Shown: piece by piece, positions 1-6,633 of the stretch
Numbering within the stretch: the stretch's first letter is position 1
How the letters are laid out: the number at the start of each line of letters is the position of its first letter
Assembly (NCBI GenBank): GCA_003151665.1
Contig: PLYD01000032.1
Location: forward strand, 1-11,048
Origin: Candidatus Dormiibacterota bacterium
GTDB taxonomy: Bacteria > Chloroflexota > Dormibacteria > Dormibacterales > Dormibacteraceae
Direction: 5' to 3'
Length of the DNA: 11,048 bases
Translations under genes and position numbers: made by a program
Notes under the pieces: model-generated
Told to the model about the DNA's origin: nothing
Seen by the model: the letters and a program-made list of their open reading frames with translations, nothing else
Database searches by the model: none

Positions 1-1
1 G

Positions 2-29
2 TGAATCGCCCTGGGTTTGTTGGAGACTT
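2..29 (+). repeat. Left terminal inverted repeat of the IS3-family element
   Basis: Begins TGAATCGCCCTGGGTTTG and pairs with 1300-1327. It lies just beyond the OrfB stop codon. Confidence 0.9.
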
Positions 30-41
30 CCCCGTTTGGTT

Positions 42-926
42 TCACGCGACGGCTGACCCGTCGCGCTCTGCATAGTAGGCCGCCTCGTACTCTGCCGGCG
101 GCAAGTTGCCGATGGAGCTGTGGAGACGGCGTTGGTTGTACCAGTCGACCCATCGCGCGGTGGCCAGCTCCACCTGCTCGAGTGTTTGCCACGGCCCTTT
201 CATGCGGATGAGTTCTGTCTTGAATAATCCGACCACCGATTCGGCCAGAGCGTTGTCATAACTATCGCCACGCGACCCGACCGAGCGAACCGCCCCGGCG
301 TCGGCCAGACGCTCTGTGTAGCGGATGGCCAGGTACTGAACGCCGCGGTCGGAGTGATGAACCAAACCCTTGAGCGCTCGTGACCCTCGACTCCAGATCG
401 CCATCTCCAAAGCGTCCAGCGCCAGTTCGGCGCGGAGAGTCGAGGAGACCCGCCAACCGACGATGCGGCGGCTGAAGACATCAATCACGAAAGAGCTATA
501 GACCGTGCCCGCCCAGGTGGACACGTAGGTCAAGTCGGCGACCCAAAGCCGGTTGGGCGCCACTGCTTGGAAGACCCGCTCGACCAGATCCGCCGGCCTG
601 GCCTCGGTTGCGGACGGGACGGTGGTCCGTGGGGTCTTGCCCCGAACCACACCAAACAAGTTCAGCTCGGCCATCAGTCGGGCCACCCGGTCTCGCCCCA
701 CCGCCACCGACTCCCGAGCCAGCTGCCGCCACATCTTCTCGACCCCGTAAACGTCGAAGTTCTGGCGGTGCACCCGCTCGATCTCCGGTTTCAGTTCCCG
801 GTCGCGCACCTGACGCGCTGACGGCGGCCGCTTCAGTGCCGCGTAGTAAGTCGATGGGGCGACCTCCAGCGTCTGGCAGATCGGCTCGACTCCCCACCTG
901 TCCCTAAAGGCGTTGACGAACTTCAC
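42..926 (-). CDS. IS3-family transposase OrfB, DDE catalytic domain
   Basis: This is the catalytic half of the transposase (integrase/rve fold), which cuts and joins the element ends. It has the DD35E triad: D131 in WVADLTYV, D193 in HHSDRGVQY and E229 in NALAESVVG. The HTH_21-like N-terminal part (RDRWGVEPICQTLEVAPSTYY) and the C-terminal WYNQRRLHSSIG motif are also present, and 294 residues is a normal length. The annotated GTG start overlaps the OrfA stop (TAGTG). IS3 elements usually make OrfB as an OrfAB fusion by -1 frameshifting, and the OrfB frame is open well upstream into OrfA (past FLRAGARPATAEVV). A run TTTCTTC at about 960-966 lies in the overlap and is a possible slip site, though it is not the classic A6G motif. 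The GTG may therefore not be the main start. Confidence 0.95.
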   Translation of the reverse strand: MKFVNAFRDRWGVEPICQTLEVAPSTYYAALKRPPSARQVRDRELKPEIERVHRQNFDVYGVEKMWRQLARESVAVGRDRVARLMAELNLFGVVRGKTPRTTVPSATEARPADLVERVFQAVAPNRLWVADLTYVSTWAGTVYSSFVIDVFSRRIVGWRVSSTLRAELALDALEMAIWSRGSRALKGLVHHSDRGVQYLAIRYTERLADAGAVRSVGSRGDSYDNALAESVVGLFKTELIRMKGPWQTLEQVELATARWVDWYNQRRLHSSIGNLPPAEYEAAYYAERDGSAVA

Positions 927-1276
927 TACTTCGGCAGTCGCGGGTCGAGCTCCCGCGCGAAGAAAGCCGACGCCACCTTGAGGATCTCGTTGGCTCGCCG
1001 GAGCTCGCGAACCTCCTTCTCCAGCTCAGCGATTCGCTGCTGGTCCTTGGTCGTGATCCCCGGCCGCTCACCGGCGTTGATCTCGGCTTGCTTGACCCAA
1101 TGACGCAGAGTCTCCGAGCCGAGTCCAAGCTGCACCGCGATTCGCGTCACCACGCCGTGACGCTCGCCGGTCTCCTTCATGGTCTCTTGGACCATCCGAA
1201 CCGCTCGCTCTCTCAGCTCAGCTGGATGTTGGTGTCCCGATCCATGCTTCGGCGTTGGCTGCTTCGATGCTGACAT
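926..1276 (-). CDS. IS3-family transposase OrfA, DNA-binding helix-turn-helix protein
   Basis: OrfA (116 aa) recognises the element ends and supplies the N-terminal part of the OrfAB transposase. It has a helix-turn-helix of the HTH_Tnp_1 type (about residues 40-65, VVTRIAVQLGLGSETLRHWV). This is followed by a leucine-zipper-like coiled coil (about residues 80-105, QQRIAELEKEVRELRRANEILK) used for multimerisation. It ends in the typical SAFFARELD tail. The ATG at 1274-1276 is preceded by GGGAGGA at about 1286-1292, a strong ribosome binding site. The stop codon TAG overlaps the GTG of OrfB by one base. Confidence 0.94.
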   Translation of the reverse strand: MSASKQPTPKHGSGHQHPAELRERAVRMVQETMKETGERHGVVTRIAVQLGLGSETLRHWVKQAEINAGERPGITTKDQQRIAELEKEVRELRRANEILKVASAFFARELDPRLPK

Positions 1277-1299
1277 GGACTACATCCTCCCAAAGAATG

Positions 1300-1327
1300 C
1301 AGCCTCCATCAAACCCAGGGCAGTTCA
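1300..1327 (-). repeat. Right terminal inverted repeat of the IS3-family element
   Basis: Read on the minus strand it begins TGAACTGCCCTGGGTTTG and matches the left end at 23 of 28 positions. It lies upstream of OrfA, so the OrfA promoter should lie in or near this end. Confidence 0.9.
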
Positions 1328-1565
1328 TAGAGACCGTTTTCGAGGGTTTTGAGTTCATTTCGAGACCCCGAAGCGGAGTAGCAGCCGTTTGGACACCTCT
1401 CAGGAGCCTGGATTACTACATGAATTACTACACGGAACGGCTCTCGGTCGATGGTCTCGAAGCTCGAACCCACTGCGCAAGGGGCAGGGGCAGGCAAACC
1501 TACGCGCTCTCATGGGAGGCCTTGCGCCCTCAGGGGCGCTTAAGCGCTGCTACCGATTTCGTGGT

Positions 1566-2744
1566 TCAGAACTCCACCATATACCGCGCTGTGAAGGTTT
1601 CCTCTGTCGGCCTCACTCCGGCGATCCTGTCCGCTCGATAACCCCGTAGCTCGCCTAGGTCATTGACCACGAATAGGAGAAGGTTGCCATCCTTCGTGCG
1701 CCGCAGGGAGTACGGCTCAACGCGTCGAGCACCCTGTCTGCCCTCTTCAGCCCGGTAGTCGATGTCAACCTTGAGGCGGTTAGCTCCTGCGTAGCGGATT
1801 AATTCAAAGGGAAACCCTCGACGCCATGACGTGATCGCTCTCGGAGCAATCCACGTGTCATCGAGGTCAGCTCTTTCAACTCGCTGAGGGACGACTTGCT
1901 GCAACCGACCTTCAAGCCAGTTGAAGATGCCGTCGAGCGTGGCCCAGAAATCGGCAAAGGCGGGAAGCGGCTTTGGCAACTGATGGCCAAGCATGTTCTC
2001 CCACTCGCGCTCTACCTCCTCCCGATACGGCGATGAACGGATCGACTCAGCTGTGGGCACCTCAATGCCTGCATGCCCGCATTTGCGCGACAGAACTGCG
2101 GCTACGGCAGAAGCGAGACCCACGAGATCGGGATGGCGGTGCATATGTACCACGTCGTAGAGGTCGCGCGGACGGCACCGCTCACTAAGCGCACGCAGCT
2201 TCTCTCCAAAGAGTTCGGTCAGGGAGTAACACACAACTCCGCCTCCGGGTAGAGGGGCGTCGCTGTACTGATGCCCGACGGCGCGGAGCACCATCTGCTC
2301 TACCAGGACCTCGTCGGAGGTGATGTCAAGTTTTACCTTCGGGAGCTGTCGCGGCTGACTCGGCCCGCGATAAGCAATTCGACCTTGCGTCGTTGGCTTG
2401 CCACGTGAATTCTGCCGCCGTCTGAACGACGTTTCGTCGATAACAATTTCGATCCCGGACGCCTCGCGAAGCCAATCTCCTATCGAGTGGAAGATTGAGG
2501 TCAAGTCCTCGGGGGCCTCGGGGCCGCCATTGACGACCGTGAAGTCGAGATCCTCCGAGAACCGATACGTCTCGTAGTAGCACTTACGTAAGCAGGTACC
2601 ACCCTTGAAGACCCAGGTCCTGGCCAGCTGCGGGTGGTTTGCAATTCCGGCAAGAAGCCACCCCAACAGATAGTCCTTTTCAATCACGCCTAGGTCGAGG
2701 GACCACTCGGTTCCTAGATCCCTTACCTCGCGCGCCGGAATCAC
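1566..2744 (-). CDS. abiEii: AbiEii-type nucleotidyltransferase toxin with C-terminal WYL-like domain
   Basis: This is the toxin of a type IV AbiE toxin-antitoxin / abortive-infection pair. The family transfers nucleotides to a cellular target, and at least some members act on tRNA acceptor ends. I start it at the GTG of 2744 (392 aa): that start overlaps the antitoxin stop by four bases (GTGA) and has GAGGA six bases upstream. A longer frame to 2864 exists, but its extra 40 residues are Arg/Gly/Pro-rich and lie wholly inside abiEi. Visible motifs are EKDYLLGW (22-29), KGGT (47-50), the metal-binding SEDLDF (63-68), KLD (138-140) and EKLRAL...RDLYD (181-197), all of which the fold needs. Residues 324-392 (LKVDIDYR, RRVEPYSLRR, LRGYRADRI) resemble a WYL ligand-sensing domain. 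The gene ends 238 bases from the IS and appears intact. Confidence 0.9.
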   Translation of the reverse strand: MIPAREVRDLGTEWSLDLGVIEKDYLLGWLLAGIANHPQLARTWVFKGGTCLRKCYYETYRFSEDLDFTVVNGGPEAPEDLTSIFHSIGDWLREASGIEIVIDETSFRRRQNSRGKPTTQGRIAYRGPSQPRQLPKVKLDITSDEVLVEQMVLRAVGHQYSDAPLPGGGVVCYSLTELFGEKLRALSERCRPRDLYDVVHMHRHPDLVGLASAVAAVLSRKCGHAGIEVPTAESIRSSPYREEVEREWENMLGHQLPKPLPAFADFWATLDGIFNWLEGRLQQVVPQRVERADLDDTWIAPRAITSWRRGFPFELIRYAGANRLKVDIDYRAEEGRQGARRVEPYSLRRTKDGNLLLFVVNDLGELRGYRADRIAGVRPTEETFTARYMVEF

Positions 2745-3553
2745 GCCGGCTCCTCGGGGCCTACGCGCACGTTGACCCTTAGGCCCCATCTGCTCACGCC
2801 CCGACCCCCGGGTGGCCCATCTGGGTCGAGAGACGACACTCCCGCGGACAAGCGCTGGCGACATGCCTCGACCAGGCCGTCGCGATCCTTACCAAGGACC
2901 TCGGTGATGTACCCAAGGCGCTTGAAGACAGCCCGGTTTCCCAGTCGATCTCCGTAATCAATGAGCACCTTTGGGTCATGTTCATCGAGGAAAGTAGCCA
3001 GAATCTCGGCTGCGTGTCGGATGCCGCCGCCTAGTCGAGGGAGGTCGAGAATGTCTATCACCGTTCTAGCCGGGTCGGCGATCAGCAGCTTGACCTCTCC
3101 ACGCCATTCCGTCTTGATACCCCACGCCATGTCCTTATGAGAGACGTGAGCAAGGAGGTAATCGTGATCAAGCATTCGGGCAGATGATGACCTGACCCGC
3201 CGACTTGTCTTGACGACCGTGGTCCGGAAGACCTGATCCGTAAGAGACCAATAATTGGCAGCGGTCCAGCCCGTGAAATAGCACGGAGACCAAACCGCAG
3301 TCGCAACGATAAGTGCATCTTCTGACCAAGCACTAGGGGTGGCTGCGTCGACGGGAACTGGGATATAGAGGCCTCGCCGAGCTCGTCGAAGCCAGCCTTC
3401 AGCCGCCCAGCGCGAAAGCTTCTTTGCCGCAGTTGCTGCGTCGATTCCTAATGCACCCGCTAGGTCCCTTGGCGTCACGAACCGTGGGTTGGTACCAAGT
3501 ACCTTTGTTAGTTCAGCCCGTCCGCGGATACTGATTCCAGAGCCTTCTGACAT
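2741..3553 (-). CDS. abiEi: AbiEi-type antitoxin / transcriptional repressor
   Basis: This is the antitoxin partner of AbiEii. In known AbiE systems it blocks toxicity and represses the shared promoter by binding inverted repeats. The protein has an N-terminal winged helix (about residues 25-65: RFVTPRDLAGALGIDAATAAKKLSRW, then the wing RRARRGLYIPV). The AbiEi-type body follows, with YFTGWTAANYWSLTDQ and ADPARTVIDILDLPRLGGG, motifs I recognise from this family. The 270-aa length is normal. I chose the ATG at 3551-3553 over a TTG two codons upstream; neither has a strong Shine-Dalgarno sequence. It is translationally coupled to the toxin by a GTGA overlap. Fused inverted repeats lie just upstream (separate entry). 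Confidence 0.88.
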   Translation of the reverse strand: MSEGSGISIRGRAELTKVLGTNPRFVTPRDLAGALGIDAATAAKKLSRWAAEGWLRRARRGLYIPVPVDAATPSAWSEDALIVATAVWSPCYFTGWTAANYWSLTDQVFRTTVVKTSRRVRSSSARMLDHDYLLAHVSHKDMAWGIKTEWRGEVKLLIADPARTVIDILDLPRLGGGIRHAAEILATFLDEHDPKVLIDYGDRLGNRAVFKRLGYITEVLGKDRDGLVEACRQRLSAGVSSLDPDGPPGGRGVSRWGLRVNVRVGPEEPA

Positions 3554-3585
3554 TATCAATCCAGTACTTCACGTGCCAACGGAAC

Positions 3586-3610
3586 TAGTGGCGTTAGGGT
3601 ATCACCACTA
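3586..3610 (-). promoter_or_regulatory. Probable abiEi promoter/operator: inverted repeat flanking a -10 box
   Basis: TAGTGG (3586-3591) and CCACTA (3605-3610) are perfect inverted arms separated by 13 bases. Read on the minus strand, TACCCT (3596-3601), a plausible actinobacterial -10 box, lies between the arms about 43 bases upstream of the abiEi ATG. A third copy of the arm, AGTGGCGT, lies at 3650-3657 in the same orientation as 3588-3595. A wider 8-bp pair, ATCCAGTA (3559-3566) and TACTGGAT (3641-3648), encloses the region. No convincing -35 hexamer is visible. An AbiEi autoregulatory site is inferred from family knowledge. Confidence 0.5.
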
Positions 3611-3628
3611 CAGATCCAAGAACTCACG

Positions 3629-3886
3629 CTAGTCAGGAATTACTGGATCAGTGGCGTATGGATCACATAGGTCTGCTCCGCCGGATCTCATCCGCGTGGA
3701 TGCACCCTGTCCGAGATTCGAATAGCGCCCCCAAACGGATCCCGCACTAGGCTCCTGGCACGCCAGCTCGCGATAGGGAGCAGTTATCAGCAGCAACCGC
3801 CCGCCCTCATCGACATAGACGCACCCCTCTGGGGTTCCAGCGGTCGATGCCGCCTTGGTCTCGTCCCCTGGCAACGTTGAACTCAT
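3629..3886 (-). CDS. Small protein of unknown function (85 aa)
   Basis: I do not recognise this protein. The support is translational: the ATG at 3884-3886 is preceded at seven bases by GAGGAGG (3894-3900), the best ribosome binding site on this strand of the window. The frame also opens upstream to an ATG at 4027, but that has no binding site and adds 47 residues of poor composition. The product starts with a polar, Ser/Thr-rich stretch. It then has a short hydrophobic strand (GCVYVDEGGRLLLITAPYREL) and a Gly/Ser-rich tail with four cysteines in all and the ending PYATDPVIPD. There is no signal peptide or membrane segment. It precedes abiEi by 75 bases on the same strand, so it could be an accessory gene of the AbiE module or an unrelated orphan. 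Confidence 0.55.
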   Translation of the reverse strand: MSSTLPGDETKAASTAGTPEGCVYVDEGGRLLLITAPYRELACQEPSAGSVWGRYSNLGQGASTRMRSGGADLCDPYATDPVIPD

Positions 3887-4057
3887 CTTGCGTCCTCCTC
3901 GTTGCGACGATCGCCATGACAACCCAGCCTTCGCTAGGCAACTCGTGACCACCAGGCGATTGCGTTGCCGCAAGCCTGTGAATGGCCACTGGGCAGTGAT
4001 GAGTCCGGCAACGATCCGGGCATACATATAAGAAGAGCTAGCGCGACAGCGACGCGT

Positions 4058-5326
4058 TCAAAGCGCCTTGAGGTCGTTCCCGCCTGGCACGCCGCTTTGG
4101 TTCGCCTGTTCGTGTAGTGGCTCGCGTACCTGCCATAGCACCAGCGCCGCTAAAACGAGCACGAACGCGACGAGAGTCCACGCAACCCTATAGGAGCGAG
4201 TGATATCCACTACTGAGCCGAAGGCGAAGGGTCCCGCAAAAATGCCGATCTGCGTGATCATCATCCCGTAGGCAACCGATCGACCCCGCTTGTCGGGCGG
4301 TGCCATCTCGGACAGAAGGGCAATGTAGATCCCATTCCAACCGATGACAGTGGCGCCTAGAAATAGCACTAGGACCAATATCGCTGCACCAGGTGTTGAA
4401 ATTGGCAGCCACGCCAATAGACCGAAGCCAGCCGCCGCCATTAAGCTAGCGAGAATCAATGGCGATCGACGGCTGCTTGCGAACAGGCGGTCGCTGATCA
4501 TTCCCCAAAGCAGGCGGCCAGCCACTCCCCCAACGTTGGCAGCGACAAGGTAAAGCTCCGCTAGGCCGACTGGTAAACGCCAGACTTCGACTAGATAAAG
4601 GGCAATGTAGGTGACAAGGACAAATTGCCCGAGTGCGAGAAAGATTGCCGCCAGCCCAACTAGACTGCCGTCGCGGCTTGCAACGGCCCACCACATGCCA
4701 TGTTCAGCCCGACTAGCGACGCGCTCTATACCCGCAACGCGTCGGAGCATCCAGAACGCGACGAGCGCTCCCAGGATCGCCACCGCAGCAGCCAAGACAA
4801 GCGCTTGGCGCCATCCGGCCAAGAGGGCTACGGGAGGAAGAAGAAGCGCTGCGATGATGCCTCCGAGCGGCACGCCCGTCTGTCTGACGCTCATCACAAG
4901 TCCACGGTCACGCAACGGGAATGCCGAAATGACGGCCGTGCTCCCCGCCGGAGTGGGCGTGGCCGCCGCGGCACCAACCAAGACCAGTAGGGGCACAAGG
5001 ACGATGAGTCCCGGGGCGAGTGCGCTTGTAGCGGCCAAGAGACCGGTCAATATGCCGCCCGCGATCAAAACGTGGCGCTCGCCAAGCATGTCAACAGCCC
5101 AACCTGCCGGGAGTAGAGCAACCATCGTGCCCAGGTTAAGGATGGTGGCAAATATCCCAACTTCAGCCCGCGTCAAATGCAGGTCGGACTTCGCGAAAGG
5201 GACCAAGGCTGGAAATCCTTGAGTAACGATTGAGATAGTGATCTGAATTAGAAGTGCAGCCGCCAGAATCCTCCACCGATATTCCCTGCTGGGTCGTGTT
5301 ACGGCGGTTGACTTATCCTCGGACAT
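4058..5326 (-). CDS. Major facilitator superfamily permease, 12 transmembrane segments
   Basis: This is an inner-membrane secondary transporter of the MFS. About 12 hydrophobic segments can be counted, with a hydrophilic N-terminus (about 18 residues) and C-terminus. The MFS motif A between TM2 and TM3 is clear (GWAVDMLGER, about 75-84). A weaker copy lies in the second half (GMISDRLFASSRR). A motif-C-like run (SVRQTGVPLGGIIAALLLPP) lies in TM5, and EMAPPDKRGRSVAYG precedes the last helices. I chose the ATG at 5326 (422 aa) over a TTG seven codons upstream; neither has a good ribosome binding site. The gene is divergent from the metabolic cluster starting at 5812, with 485 bases between the two starts, so it may carry that cluster's substrate. 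The family cannot be narrowed to a substrate, and efflux is an alternative. Confidence 0.88.
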   Translation of the reverse strand: MSEDKSTAVTRPSREYRWRILAAALLIQITISIVTQGFPALVPFAKSDLHLTRAEVGIFATILNLGTMVALLPAGWAVDMLGERHVLIAGGILTGLLAATSALAPGLIVLVPLLVLVGAAAATPTPAGSTAVISAFPLRDRGLVMSVRQTGVPLGGIIAALLLPPVALLAGWRQALVLAAAVAILGALVAFWMLRRVAGIERVASRAEHGMWWAVASRDGSLVGLAAIFLALGQFVLVTYIALYLVEVWRLPVGLAELYLVAANVGGVAGRLLWGMISDRLFASSRRSPLILASLMAAAGFGLLAWLPISTPGAAILVLVLFLGATVIGWNGIYIALLSEMAPPDKRGRSVAYGMMITQIGIFAGPFAFGSVVDITRSYRVAWTLVAFVLVLAALVLWQVREPLHEQANQSGVPGGNDLKAL

Positions 5327-5811
5327 TCGAGTCGAATGATCATCCAATCAGCTTGTGTTCTGCGAGTGCATGGCAGCCAAGCCACTCTGGCCCTGACCGC
5401 TGGCGGGGCTTCTAACGTTGGGTGCCGCGGAACATTTGCCCACCAGATCTAGATCAGCGCGCCTATGTCGAATTCCCGGGCCGGCGCAGACCGCGACGAT
5501 TCTCGAGTCCGAAGTCGCTCTCGAAGGACCGCTAGTAACCCCACGAGCGATGACATCTGCCGGCTGCTGGTGCTACTTGTCAGACGCTCTGCGCAAGTGC
5601 TTCGAAATCGAGACCCGGCCGGCTCCACGGATTGGCGTGAGTCATACCTTTATGATCTAGGCAATGGCGAGAAGGCGGTGTCAACATGTGAATGCAGACC
5701 GACTTCTGGCCCACACGTGAACGGGCGTAGGAGCCCAGTTTGGGCTTGGGAGGTCACAGGCGGCTTAGGTCGACGGTCTTATTGTTCCAAGCCGACAGGA
5801 CCGTGCATGAG
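5327..5811. other. Divergent intergenic region between MFS permease and PhnD-like gene
   Basis: No convincing gene lies in these 485 bases. A plus-strand frame at 5465-5815 overlaps the next start as ATGA, but it lacks a ribosome binding site and is Arg/Ser-rich without recognisable motifs. TATGAT at 5651-5656 is a near-consensus -10 box for the plus-strand cluster, but no good -35 is correctly spaced. The region must hold the promoters for both divergent genes. A dense cluster of 6-bp palindromes lies at 5445-5507. Confidence 0.5.
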
Positions 5812-6633
5812 ATGACGACCCAACCCAAGACCATCCTGGTCGGAGCCGTGGCTTACCATCCCCGAGTCGTCACCGTTTGGGAAGGGTTCCGTGACTACTT
5901 CAGGCGTGGTCATCTCGATGTCGACTACGTGCTCTTCTCCAACTACGAGCGCCAGATCGACGCGTTGCTGCTTGGCGAGATCGATATCGCCTGGAACACC
6001 AACACGGCGTACGTGAGCGCCGAGCACCAGATCGGAGGCTCGGCCCAAGTGCTTGGAATGCGCGACGTCGACGCCTCCTACGCGACGGTACTGGTCGTGA
6101 GAGGCGGCGGTAATGAGTCCAAGAACATCGCTCAGCTGGCCGGCAACGTGCTCGCCCTGGGTAGTCGCGACTCGGGTCACGCGGCGATCCTGCCGCTCCA
6201 CTACCTGGGTAGGCAGGGCGTCGATCTCGGCAGGGTGAACCTGCTCCGGTTCGACACCGACCTCGGCAAGCACGGGGACACCGGTGATTCGGAGGCTCGT
6301 GTTCTGAAAGCTGTCAGCTCTGGCGACGCTTGGGCCGGAGCCGTCGGAGATGCCACTTGGCTCATCTCGAAAGCGCAGGGAAACTCCGACACCGAAGGAC
6401 TCGAGGTGATCTGGCGTAGTCCCACGTACTACCACTGCTCATTCACCGCCCGGCCCGACTTTTCCGCCGACCTCGCCGGTCGGTGGCTCGAGTTGCTTCT
6501 CGGCATGGATTACGGGGATGCATCGCTCCGGCATTACATGGACCTCGAGGGTGTGAAGCGATGGCTGCCTGGAGACAAGGCAGGCTATCGCGACCTCACC
6601 GAGGCCATGCGGAGGCAGGGCTACCTCGATTGA
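5812..6633 (+). CDS. PhnD-like substrate-binding protein without signal peptide
   Basis: The protein (273 aa) has the type 2 periplasmic-binding-protein fold of the PhnD / phosphonate-binding group (Pfam Phosphonate-bd type). Visible features are an initial strand (KTILVGAVAY), the lobe motif GEIDIAWNTNTAYV (55-68), the ligand-loop-like SRDSGHAAILP (118-128), which matches the S-x-S-G-x-x-P pattern of PhnD, and GDTGDSEARVLKAV (155-168). There is no signal peptide or lipobox: from the ATG at 5812 the protein begins MTTQPKTILVG. An upstream in-frame ATG at 5740 adds 24 residues that do not form a signal peptide either. No permease or ATPase gene is adjacent. It is therefore probably cytoplasmic and acts as an enzyme or a ligand carrier/sensor rather than an ABC importer component. 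Its TGA overlaps the probable TTG of the next gene. Confidence 0.8.
   Translation: MTTQPKTILVGAVAYHPRVVTVWEGFRDYFRRGHLDVDYVLFSNYERQIDALLLGEIDIAWNTNTAYVSAEHQIGGSAQVLGMRDVDASYATVLVVRGGGNESKNIAQLAGNVLALGSRDSGHAAILPLHYLGRQGVDLGRVNLLRFDTDLGKHGDTGDSEARVLKAVSSGDAWAGAVGDATWLISKAQGNSDTEGLEVIWRSPTYYHCSFTARPDFSADLAGRWLELLLGMDYGDASLRHYMDLEGVKRWLPGDKAGYRDLTEAMRRQGYLD

Larger units (their letters stand above)
2..1327 (-). mobile_element. Complete IS3-family insertion sequence, about 1326 bp
   Basis: The element is bounded by terminal inverted repeats. The left end (2-29) and the reverse complement of the right end (1327-1300) agree at 23 of 28 positions and share the core GCCCTGGGTTTG; the tips read TGAA...TTCA. 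Inside lie two minus-strand frames, OrfA then OrfB, in the usual IS3 order. The three bases after the right end are TAG, and the single base visible before the left end is G. This fits a 3-bp target duplication, but only one base of the left copy is in the window. Both frames and both ends are intact, so the element is probably still capable of transposition. The subgroup was not determined. Confidence 0.93.

Noticed and set aside
1328..1565. Plus-strand frames between the IS and the toxin gene
   Set aside because: One begins inside the IS end and runs into the toxin gene antisense; no ribosome binding site or motif. I see no gene, RNA or repeat in this interval.
2745..2864. N-terminal extension of the AbiEii toxin to the start at 2864
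   Set aside because: It lies wholly inside abiEi, is Arg/Gly/Pro-rich, and the GTG at 2744 has a ribosome binding site and a 4-base overlap.
4611..5222. Plus-strand 203-aa frame opposite the MFS gene
   Set aside because: Low-complexity Ala/Arg/Thr/Ser/Pro shadow of the permease.
5465..5815. Plus-strand 116-aa frame ending in an ATGA overlap with the PhnD-like gene
   Set aside because: No ribosome binding site, Arg/Ser-rich composition and no recognisable motif; the overlap alone is weak evidence.
5779..6435. Long minus-strand frame (218 aa) opposite the PhnD-like gene
   Set aside because: It is the antisense shadow of a high-GC gene; only the plus-strand product has family motifs.
6483..6629. 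Upstream 49-residue extension of the diiron fusion gene
   Set aside because: It overlaps the PhnD-like gene and reads as an Arg/Gly/His-rich shadow; the TusA-like domain begins after it.
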